Source of the DNA: Candidatus Melainabacteria bacterium
GTDB lineage: Bacteria; Cyanobacteriota; Vampirovibrionia; 2-02-FULL-35-15
Direction of reading: 5' to 3'
Assembly (NCBI GenBank): GCA_023250195.1
Contig: JAHFBF010000005.1
Coordinates: 108,025-172,024 of the forward strand
Length of the DNA: 64,000 nt
Under the pieces are notes generated by a model that was not told the DNA's origin, ran no database searches, and saw nothing but the letters and a program-made list of their open reading frames with translations. The position numbers were made by a program, and so were the translations under genes. Numbering within the stretch: position 1 is the stretch's first letter; each line of letters begins with the position of its first letter. Below are positions 51,561 to 58,365 of this stretch, piece by piece.

Positions 51561-52805
51561 ATGGATACTTTAGAACAGTTAAAATCAGCAAAAAGTGCTT
51601 CAAGGAAACTAGCTAAATCTTCAAATTTAGAAAGAAATAAAGCACTTGAACTTATAAGTAAGGAGTTGTTTTTCTCAAAAGAGCAGATATTAAGTGCAAA
51701 CCAAAAGGATCTAGAAGCTGGCAAAAAAAACAATTTCTCCAATGCGCTACTTGACAGACTTTTATTAAACGAAAAAAGATTTTCCAGTATGGCAGAGAGC
51801 ATAAGCAAAGTAATTGCTCAGCCAGATCCAATTGGAAAAATCTTAAAAGCATGGAAACACTCAGGTGGTATGAATATCCAGCAGATTTCGGTTCCACTTG
51901 GAGTAGTGTGTGTAATTTATGAAGCAAGACCAAACGTTACTATTGATGCGATTTCTCTGGCACTAAAGTCAGGCAATGCGGTTGTCTTGCGTGGAAGTCA
52001 GCACTCTGTATATTCAAACCAGACAATTGTAGATGTAATTCACAAGGCATTATTTAAAATCGGTGTAGAAATGTCAGATACAGTTCAGTATATAGAAAAT
52101 AAAGATAGAAGTGACACAATTAAAATCCTTGAAGCTGTTGAATATGTTGATCTTGTTATACCAAGAGGCGGGGAAGATTTAAAAAACTTTGTTTTGAAAC
52201 ATTCGAAGATTCCTGTTATTGGTGCCGGTGGAGGAACCTGCCACTTATTTATTGATGAAACTGCTTCTGAGAAGATGGCACTTGATATTGCTGTTAATGC
52301 AAAAACCCAGAGACCCGGTGTCTGTAATGCAATAGAGACAATTTTAGTGCATAAGGGTGTTGCTGAAGATATTTTACCAAAGCTGGAAGCCTCATTAAAA
52401 TCAAAAAGTGTAGAGATATTTGGTTGTAATAAAACTCAAAAAATCATTTCAAATGTGAAATCAGCTACAGAAGATGACTGGTATAAGGAATATCTGGATT
52501 TAAAAGTAGCGGTAAAAGTAGTAGATTCGCTGCAGGAAGCAATTGATCATATAAACAAATATGGCACAAAACATTCAGAGTCAATAGTTACTCAGAATAA
52601 AGATAATGCAAAAACATTCCAGGAAGAAGTAGATGCGGCATGTGTTTATGTAAATGCCAGCACAAGATTTACTGATGGAGAAGAGTTTGGTTTTGGAGCT
52701 GAAATAGGAATTTCTACTCAAAAATTACATGCACGCGGACCAATAGCACTTGAACAGCTTGTGACATATAAATATTTGATAACTGGGGAAGGACAAATAA
52801 AGTAG
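51561..52805 (+). CDS. proA: Gamma-glutamyl phosphate reductase
   Basis: A 414-residue aldehyde-dehydrogenase-fold enzyme reducing gamma-glutamyl phosphate to glutamate semialdehyde in proline synthesis. Family blocks: PLGVVCVIYEARPNVTIDA, SGNAVVLRGSQ, PVIGAGGGTCHLFID, the catalytic cysteine in NAKTQRPGVCNAIET near 250-264, and FGAEIGISTQKLHARGP at the end. proB is not adjacent. Confidence 0.96.
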   Translation: MDTLEQLKSAKSASRKLAKSSNLERNKALELISKELFFSKEQILSANQKDLEAGKKNNFSNALLDRLLLNEKRFSSMAESISKVIAQPDPIGKILKAWKHSGGMNIQQISVPLGVVCVIYEARPNVTIDAISLALKSGNAVVLRGSQHSVYSNQTIVDVIHKALFKIGVEMSDTVQYIENKDRSDTIKILEAVEYVDLVIPRGGEDLKNFVLKHSKIPVIGAGGGTCHLFIDETASEKMALDIAVNAKTQRPGVCNAIETILVHKGVAEDILPKLEASLKSKSVEIFGCNKTQKIISNVKSATEDDWYKEYLDLKVAVKVVDSLQEAIDHINKYGTKHSESIVTQNKDNAKTFQEEVDAACVYVNASTRFTDGEEFGFGAEIGISTQKLHARGPIALEQLVTYKYLITGEGQIK

Positions 52806-52810
52806 AATTT

Positions 52811-53179
52811 TTAAATAGCATTACTGAACTTTAGTATTTCAACAGTATCTTTTGATGATAAATCAAACAGTACTGATAACCTATGTACGTCTTCGGGATT
52901 TCGATGTTGCTCTAAGATTGTTCCAGGTGATATAAACTGACATTCGCCAGCTAATTGAAGTAAAACGTGTTCCCTCAATTCTAAAAAGTCTGAAACAGCA
53001 GTTGCATATCTTAAACGATCTTCCAGGGAGTTCCCTGGCACGGTACTATTTAGTGCTTTTACTAATCCAGAAAGTATTTGTCCTGATCTAGAAATTTGAT
53101 TGCCGCTTTCTGTTTGTCCAACTTTAGCTAAAAGAGTTGTTTCCAATCTGTGTGCACTTAAAACATCCCTAGTTATCAT
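52811..53179 (-). CDS. Small orphan protein
   Basis: A 122-residue soluble, helical protein of unknown function. AGGAGAG lies a few bases before the ATG. It is divergent from nadD, with 35 bases between start codons, so the two share a promoter region. It ends five bases after the convergent proA. No known domain. Confidence 0.55.
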   Translation of the reverse strand: MITRDVLSAHRLETTLLAKVGQTESGNQISRSGQILSGLVKALNSTVPGNSLEDRLRYATAVSDFLELREHVLLQLAGECQFISPGTILEQHRNPEDVHRLSVLFDLSSKDTVEILKFSNAI

Positions 53180-53214
53180 AGTCTCTCCTTTTTTATTTAG
53201 TATACTATAACACC

Positions 53215-53727
53215 ATGAAGAAGAAAATCGGACTTTTCGGCGGTACCTTTAATCCAATTCATCATGGACATCTTAAAATGGCAGAAGCAGCCAGAAAAGA
53301 ATATAAACTTGACATGGTCTATTTTATTCCATGTGGTGTTCCCCCGCATAAATCTGCAAAAGATCTATTGCCGGCAAAATTAAGATATGAACGGGTAAAA
53401 AAAGCAATTATGGGAAAAAAATATTTTAAGGTTTTAGATATTGAAATAAAAAAGAAAAAGCCATGTTATACGATTGATACAGTAAATAGTCTAGTAATGG
53501 CTTGCCATGGCAAGCCCCAACAATGGTTTTTCTTGATCGGTCAGGATGAATTTGAACAATTACATATATGGACTAGAGCAAATCAGCTTGTGAAGCAGGT
53601 TATATTTCTTGTTTTGCCGCGATTATCTAAAAAAATAAAACTACCAAGAATAAAAAACCTCAAGTGGTTTAATGTTCATACTAAAATAATTAATATCTCA
53701 AGTACTGAGATTAGGAAAAAAGGGTGA
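53215..53727 (+). CDS. nadD: Nicotinate-nucleotide adenylyltransferase, short
   Basis: A 170-residue NadD making deamido-NAD from nicotinate mononucleotide and ATP. It has the nucleotide motif GLFGGTFNPIHHGHL at 4-18, IPCGVPPHK, YTIDTV and the late ISSTEIR motif. It ends three residues after ISSTEIR, whereas relatives run on ~20-25 residues. Residues ~93-103 (VMACHGKPQQ) are encoded by a palindromic element. TATACT lies eight bases before the ATG. It converges with metK, 10 bases away. Confidence 0.88.
   Translation: MKKKIGLFGGTFNPIHHGHLKMAEAARKEYKLDMVYFIPCGVPPHKSAKDLLPAKLRYERVKKAIMGKKYFKVLDIEIKKKKPCYTIDTVNSLVMACHGKPQQWFFLIGQDEFEQLHIWTRANQLVKQVIFLVLPRLSKKIKLPRIKNLKWFNVHTKIINISSTEIRKKG
53492..53523. 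repeat. Palindromic element in nadD
   Basis: A palindrome centred on CCATGG at 53505-53510 (core GGCTTGCCATGGCAAGCC). It is nearly identical over ~30 bases to 47059-47090 and is read here as VMACHGKPQQ, there as NGLPWQAPTK. Confidence 0.8.
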
Positions 53728-53737
53728 TTGAAGGAGC

Positions 53738-54997
53738 TTAAGCAGTTGCAAAAGTACCATTGGCAGCTTTTTGAAGTTCTTTAACTTTATCCAGCTCTTC
53801 CCATGGAAGCTTTAGATCAGGTCTGCCAAAATGCCCGTATGAAGCAGTGTTCCTGTAAAAGACTCCTTTATTTAGCTTTGGCAGGTTTTGCAGATTAAGC
53901 TTTTTAATAATTGCAAGTGGTCTTAAATCAAAAACCTGATTTATTATGTCGCCTAAAGCAGCATCTTTAATTTTTCCTGTGCCAAAGGTTGAGATATTTA
54001 TAGAGATTGGTTTTGCTACACCAATAGCATATGAAACCTGAACTTCACATTGTTTTGCAAGTCCTGCTCCGACTACATTCTTTGCAATGTAACGTGCTGC
54101 ATAGCATGCTGAACGATCTACTTTTGTAGGATCCTTTCCTGAAAAAGCGCCGCCGCCATGGCGTGCATAACCACCATAAGTGTCAACAATAATCTTTCTT
54201 CCGGTTAGTCCGGCATCTCCCTGAGGTCCTCCAATTACAAAGCGCCCGGAAGGATTAATGAAGTATTTTGTATCTTTATCAATTAAGTGCCCAATTTCTT
54301 CAAGGACAGGACTAACTACAAATTTTTGCATATCAGTTTCAATAAATTTCTGCAGATCAAGATTATCGGTCTTCCCGTTTATCTTTGCAGCATGTTGAGT
54401 AGAAATTACAAGTGTATCAACTCTCTTTGGAGAGCCGTTCTCATCATATTCAATGGTTACCTGTGTCTTTCCATCTGGTCTCAGATAAGGTAAAGTCCCA
54501 TTTTTTCTAACCTCTGAAAGTTTTAAAGCAAGTCTTTGAGCAAGGCTTATAGGTAGTGGCATTAACTCTGGAGTTTCGTCACAGGCAAATCCAAACATTA
54601 AACCCTGATCACCTGCTCCCAGTTTATCTATTTCATCATTTGAATCTTCATCTCTATGTTCTTTAGCTGTTGTAACTCCTTGTGCAATGTCTGGTGATTG
54701 CCCTTTTACGCATACCAAAATACCGCAGGTATGAGCATCAAAACCACCTGCATCAGGACCAGCATAACCAATTTCTTCTACGGTTTTTCTGGCTATTGAA
54801 TCATAGTCAAGCTGAACTTTTGATGTTATTTCACCACCTATAACAATTAAACCGGTTGTAGCATATGTTTCACAGGCTACACGACTTTTTGAATCTCCGG
54901 TAAGTGCTGCATCAAGGACCGCATCAGAAATTTGATCACATAACTTATCTGGATGCCCTTCAGTAACAGACTCTGAAGTAAATAAACGTTTTGCCAT
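53738..54997 (-). CDS. metK: S-adenosylmethionine synthetase
   Basis: A 419-residue methionine adenosyltransferase making SAM from methionine and ATP. It has the N-terminal [36 protein letters not shown], the P-loop-like [16 protein letters not shown] and the C-terminal [18 protein letters not shown] lies seven bases before the ATG. A SAM-I riboswitch occupies the ~200-base leader, so expression should fall when SAM is abundant. Confidence 0.97.
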   Translation of the reverse strand: MAKRLFTSESVTEGHPDKLCDQISDAVLDAALTGDSKSRVACETYATTGLIVIGGEITSKVQLDYDSIARKTVEEIGYAGPDAGGFDAHTCGILVCVKGQSPDIAQGVTTAKEHRDEDSNDEIDKLGAGDQGLMFGFACDETPELMPLPISLAQRLALKLSEVRKNGTLPYLRPDGKTQVTIEYDENGSPKRVDTLVISTQHAAKINGKTDNLDLQKFIETDMQKFVVSPVLEEIGHLIDKDTKYFINPSGRFVIGGPQGDAGLTGRKIIVDTYGGYARHGGGAFSGKDPTKVDRSACYAARYIAKNVVGAGLAKQCEVQVSYAIGVAKPISINISTFGTGKIKDAALGDIINQVFDLRPLAIIKKLNLQNLPKLNKGVFYRNTASYGHFGRPDLKLPWEELDKVKELQKAANGTFATA

Positions 54998-55019
54998 TTT
55001 TTTTCTCCTTTTGTATGTA

Positions 55020-55051
55020 CTGTAGAAACGTTGTTTAGAACGTTCTTACAG
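55020..55051 (-). promoter_or_regulatory. Hairpin between SAM riboswitch and metK start
   Basis: A 13-pair stem (55020-55032 with 55039-55051, one G-T and one mismatch) and a 6-base loop, ending about 10 bases before the GGAG. No T-tract follows, so it is not a standard terminator. It may be part of a translational expression platform (inference). Confidence 0.45.
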
Positions 55052-55102
55052 TCATTAATTTTGCGGTTATCGGAAAGATTTGATCCTAACGAATTTTTTC
55101 CC

Positions 55103-55202
55103 GCTCATCTATCTGGAATTAGCACCTTTTCTTTTTTATTTACGCTTTTAGAAAGGTTGCTGTAGCTTCATTGGGCCAGTCCCTCTGCTACTCTGGATAA
55201 GC
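55103..55202 (-). ncRNA. SAM-I riboswitch aptamer (S box)
   Basis: On the minus strand the conserved S-box segments appear in order: GCTTATC then AGAG, GAGGGACTGGCCC (55185-55173) with ATGAAGC, GCAACC (55160-55155), AAGGTGCTAATTCC (55128-55115), and GATGAGC closing P1 with GCTTATC (55202-55196 with 55109-55103). It lies ~105 bases upstream of metK. It binds S-adenosylmethionine and should repress metK. Confidence 0.93.
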
Positions 55203-55248
55203 CTGTTTCAAGTAACTGCTTGCGCGTTACAACAGGATCCTTCTACAT

Positions 55249-55254
55249 ATAATA
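55249..55254 (-). promoter_or_regulatory. -10 of the metK leader transcript
   Basis: TATTAT on the minus strand about 47 bases before the aptamer. Transcription from here gives a leader of roughly 240 bases containing the riboswitch. Confidence 0.45.
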
Positions 55255-55292
55255 CCCTAAACGTAATATTTTGAAAACAGAGAGAATAACGC

Positions 55293-55323
55293 CACGTCAT
55301 TCTGAGGGACAGAAGTGACGAAG
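55293..55323. repeat. Half copy of CGTCATTCTGAG repeat
   Basis: CACGTCATTCTGAGGGACAG followed by AAGTGACGAAG matches one side of the palindromic elements at 7706 and 47633. The other arm is absent, so it is probably a decayed copy. Confidence 0.5.
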
Positions 55324-55376
55324 TAATCTTAAAAGCCCTTGCAATGATGTATTACCTTTGAATCTTTATTTTCCTG

Positions 55377-55382
55377 TAAAAT
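55377..55382 (+). promoter_or_regulatory. -10 hexamer, likely leaderless start
   Basis: TAAAAT six bases before the thioesterase ATG, in the same 17-base context as at 7845. Confidence 0.5.
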
Positions 55383-55388
55383 TAAGCT

Positions 55389-55811
55389 ATGACTAAAACA
55401 TTTGATAAAAAACTGGGCGTGATATCTGTAAGTTCAAAAAAAGGTTACTGCAAGTTTAAACTAAAAGTAAAACCTGAACATTTGAACCATGGTGGAATTG
55501 TGCATGGTGGAGTGCTGGCAGCTCTTTGTGACATTGCCTTAGCAGGTTCTTTAATTAATTCATTAAGGAAAGATGAATGGTGTGTAACTGCCGAGTTGAA
55601 TATTTATTTTTTAAGTCCTGCATTTCCTAAAGATATGTTATTTGCATATGGAAAGCTGATTAGAAGAGGACATACTTTAGCCTTTGTTGAGGGGGGAATT
55701 GAAGCACAGGACAAAAGAAAAATTGTACGTGCTCAAGGAATTTGGGTTATAAAATCAAAGCTTAATAAAAGAATAAAGAAAACAAAAAGTCAAGTTAAAG
55801 TTTTTGATTAG
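55389..55811 (+). CDS. PaaI-type hotdog thioesterase
   Basis: A 140-residue hotdog-fold acyl-CoA thioesterase of the PaaI/YdiI group. It has the signature NHGGIVHGGVLAALCDIALAG near 35-55 and the beta strand ending LSPAFPKDMLFAYGKLIRRGHTLAF. It hydrolyses acyl- or aromatic acyl-CoA; the true substrate is unknown. The lysine-rich C-terminus overlaps the convergent Crp-type gene by 17 bases. Confidence 0.87.
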   Translation: MTKTFDKKLGVISVSSKKGYCKFKLKVKPEHLNHGGIVHGGVLAALCDIALAGSLINSLRKDEWCVTAELNIYFLSPAFPKDMLFAYGKLIRRGHTLAFVEGGIEAQDKRKIVRAQGIWVIKSKLNKRIKKTKSQVKVFD

Positions 55812-56523
55812 AGGGAGCTAAACCGGATTTTGATTTTATCCATTCTTCAAGTTTTTCTTTGCTTGGAATTAAAACCTGCTTTGACTCTGTAGGTATTATT
55901 AAACTCAGGTCACGGAGTTCGCTAAAAGCTCTATTTACTGTTTCGCGCGGAGAGTCCGACATTTTTCCAATATCTGTCTGGGTTAGTTTTGGCAGGAGTA
56001 AGCCGTCTTTTGTCATTTTGCCGTGCTCATTTGCAATGAGGATTAAAGCTCTTGCAATTCTTGCGCTGGCAGGAAGTGAAACACTTGTTAATCTGTGATT
56101 TAAAAGTCTAAGCCTTCGGCAGAACTCTCTGCTTAAAGAAAGATGGACTGAAGGATAGTTATGTAATAAGCCCAGAAAATCTTTTTGTGAAAAAATTAAA
56201 ACTTCAACTTCTTCATTACAGGCGACAACATCGGCAGATCTTGGCTCAGCGTCAATTGCAGAAATCTCACCGAAAAAATCTCCAGGTTCTAAGTAAGCTA
56301 AAACCTTTTCTCTCATTGTAGGATCAATTGCTTTTATTGCCACGGTTCCCTGGCTTATTACATAAAAAGAGTGTTCTTCATCTTCTGTCAGAATAATTGA
56401 TGCGTTAGGAAGATATTTTTTTCTTGTGCACATAAGTGCAATTTCTTCTAGTTCAGCAGGACCTAAATCCTGAAACAATGATACCTGCGCTATTTTATTC
56501 ATTACTGAAGAGGATGTAGTCAT
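55795..56523 (-). CDS. Crp/Fnr-family transcription regulator
   Basis: A 242-residue regulator with an N-terminal cyclic-nucleotide-binding fold and a C-terminal Crp-type winged helix. The phosphate-binding cassette PGDFFGEISAIDAEPRSADVVA near 76-97 keeps the Glu and Arg used for cAMP contact, so cAMP binding is plausible. The recognition helix lies in LTQTDIGKMSDSPRETVNRAFSEL. The lack of N-terminal cysteine clusters argues against an Fnr oxygen sensor. Targets unknown. Confidence 0.9.
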   Translation of the reverse strand: MTTSSSVMNKIAQVSLFQDLGPAELEEIALMCTRKKYLPNASIILTEDEEHSFYVISQGTVAIKAIDPTMREKVLAYLEPGDFFGEISAIDAEPRSADVVACNEEVEVLIFSQKDFLGLLHNYPSVHLSLSREFCRRLRLLNHRLTSVSLPASARIARALILIANEHGKMTKDGLLLPKLTQTDIGKMSDSPRETVNRAFSELRDLSLIIPTESKQVLIPSKEKLEEWIKSKSGLAPSNQKL

Positions 56524-56602
56524 TTCGTTTTATTTATAGGTTCAGACAAGCTGAACCTTCTTTCTGTCGATTCCTTTAGATAAGAAAGCGATTTTTTTCA
56601 TT

Positions 56603-57346
56603 TCAACTTGCTTTAGCTTCTTCCTTTGCTTTTTTCTTGTCTTCGAATGCCGGCTTTAGCCATGGTTCAGCTTCAAGAGCCAGTCTTACCATTTCATGAC
56701 AGACTGTCTGTGTTTCTCCTTGTGGCCTGCCTGTATCTCCCTGAACACGAACATTATTTAAATGAATTAGTGCTGCAAGAGAGATTGTACATATCATTCT
56801 AGTTGATATTGCAGAAGGGAGTACATAACGTGCAAGCTCTGCTGATTCTCTTTTACCCAAACCACTCAATCTATATTCCTTATACAACTTCATGTACTGA
56901 TCATGGGCATTTTCCATGGTTTTTTTGAATATATTATTATCTACACCTTCCGGTTGAATATATCTGAAGCCGGTTTCATAAGGGACATACCTTTGAGATT
57001 CCTGATCTATTGTTACTCCAACTTGATGTCTTACGATCTGATGACTAACAACTCTGGAGCAAACAATTACATAACTAAAAGTTGTATGGCTGTAAGTAGT
57101 TCTATGTCCTCTTTCAATTAACCCAATAACAAGGCCTGTTCTTTTTTCTTCAGGAGTTTCTTTCCATTCTTGCTCAAGCTCGGACAGGCTTTTTGTAGAA
57201 TAACAAATTCTTGCAGCTCTCCATATAAGATATCGCATATTTTCTGTCCGTTGAATAGATTCAACTGAAGGAACAATTGGTTCAATTATTCTTTTTGCAA
57301 TATTGTCATTAATTTCTTTTTCAACTTCTTCTTTTGATTTTGCCAT
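56603..57346 (-). CDS. thyX: FAD-dependent thymidylate synthase ThyX
   Basis: A 247-residue flavin-dependent thymidylate synthase producing dTMP from dUMP. Family features include ERGHRTTYSHTTFSYVI and VSHQIVRHQVGVTIDQESQRYVPY at residues 100-123. The hallmark RHR-x7-S motif is altered: it reads R106-H107-Q108 with the serine at 117. The C-terminal region LAALIHLNNVRVQGDTG is also divergent. AAAGGA precedes the ATG. No thyA is seen in the window. Confidence 0.86.
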   Translation of the reverse strand: MAKSKEEVEKEINDNIAKRIIEPIVPSVESIQRTENMRYLIWRAARICYSTKSLSELEQEWKETPEEKRTGLVIGLIERGHRTTYSHTTFSYVIVCSRVVSHQIVRHQVGVTIDQESQRYVPYETGFRYIQPEGVDNNIFKKTMENAHDQYMKLYKEYRLSGLGKRESAELARYVLPSAISTRMICTISLAALIHLNNVRVQGDTGRPQGETQTVCHEMVRLALEAEPWLKPAFEDKKKAKEEAKAS

Positions 57347-57417
57347 AAATTTTTTAATTCCTTTTACGGTCTATTTTAAAATAAAAACGAATCAAGTGTG
57401 TTAAGAATAAATATTTC

Positions 57418-57482
57418 TGTAGGGATAAATCCGCGTGTTTGCCCAAAACAAATTGGAGCAAATACATAGATTTGCCCCTACA
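57418..57482. repeat. 65-bp palindromic element
   Basis: Ends TGTAGGG/CCCTACA with ATAAAT and ATTTGC shoulders, in the divergent gap between thyX and fabG. It belongs to the TGTAGGGGC-type family and ends 14 bases before the fabG -10. Confidence 0.7.
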
Positions 57483-57496
57483 ATTATTTAACGTTA

Positions 57497-57502
57497 TATA
57501 AT
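57497..57502 (+). promoter_or_regulatory. -10 hexamer of fabG, likely leaderless
   Basis: TATAAT with eight bases to the ATG and no Shine-Dalgarno. Confidence 0.5.
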
Positions 57503-57510
57503 AAATCAAT

Positions 57511-58329
57511 ATGTCAGGTTTATTAAAAGATAAGGTTGCAGTAATTACAGGGGCAGGCCGTGGAATTGGACAGGCTACTGCTTTTTTATTTGCAAAAGAA
57601 GGGGCAAAACTTTTCTTATGCGATCTTGACAAAAAACCACTTGATGAAACTGTATCAAAGATTAAATCAGCTGGTGGCATAGCAGAAGGCATAGTTTGTG
57701 ATGTTACAAAAAAAGAAGATTGTAAAAAAGCAATGAAAGCCGGGGCAGATTTAGGAAATGGCTCCATTGACATTCTGACAAATATTGCTGGAATAACTCG
57801 TGACAAGATCCTTCATACCATGTCGCTTGAAGACTGGAATTTTACTTTAAATGTAAACTTAACGGGGACTTTTCTCTGTATTCAGTCAGCTGCTCCCTAC
57901 ATGAGAGACCCAGCTAAAGAAGAATCAAAATCAGGAAAAATTAAGACAAGATCCATAATTAATATTTCTTCCACTTCAGCTAGGGGAAATATTGGGCAGG
58001 TAAATTATGCTAGTAGCAAAGCAGGAATAATTGGACTTACAAAAACAGTTGCAAAAGAGTGGGCAAGATTTAACATTACATGTAATGCGATTGCCCCGGG
58101 AGTAATTGAAACAAGATTAACTCAAGTCAGAAAAGAAGGCGAAGATTTTGGTATTCCTGAAGAACAAAAACAAATGATTAAAATGTTACAAAAGCAAACC
58201 GGCTTAGCAAGAGAACTTGGACAGCCTGAAGATGTAGCTAAAGTAGCTTTATTTTTTGCATCAGATCTTTCTGCTTATGTAACTGGGCAGGTTTTAACTG
58301 TGGCTGGCGGTATGATTGGAACGATATAA
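57511..58329 (+). CDS. fabG: 3-oxoacyl-ACP reductase-type SDR
   Basis: A 272-residue short-chain dehydrogenase best matching FabG, which reduces 3-oxoacyl-ACP with NADPH in fatty acid synthesis. It has the cofactor motif TGAGRGIG at 13-20, NIAG near 91-94, a catalytic serine in NISSTSARG (153/154), Y166 and K170 in VNYASSKAG. An insert near 133-148 (PAKEESKSGKIKTR) makes it longer than the usual ~247 residues, so a paralogous SDR role is possible. Confidence 0.87.
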   Translation: MSGLLKDKVAVITGAGRGIGQATAFLFAKEGAKLFLCDLDKKPLDETVSKIKSAGGIAEGIVCDVTKKEDCKKAMKAGADLGNGSIDILTNIAGITRDKILHTMSLEDWNFTLNVNLTGTFLCIQSAAPYMRDPAKEESKSGKIKTRSIINISSTSARGNIGQVNYASSKAGIIGLTKTVAKEWARFNITCNAIAPGVIETRLTQVRKEGEDFGIPEEQKQMIKMLQKQTGLARELGQPEDVAKVALFFASDLSAYVTGQVLTVAGGMIGTI

Positions 58330-58365
58330 TACCAAATGTGGTAAATAAACTGACATGGTGTCGGT

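Noticed and set aside
53700..53727. Programmed -1 frameshift at the end of nadD
   Set aside because: The heptamer is not in the canonical phase and the shift would add only about six residues; kept only as a remark.
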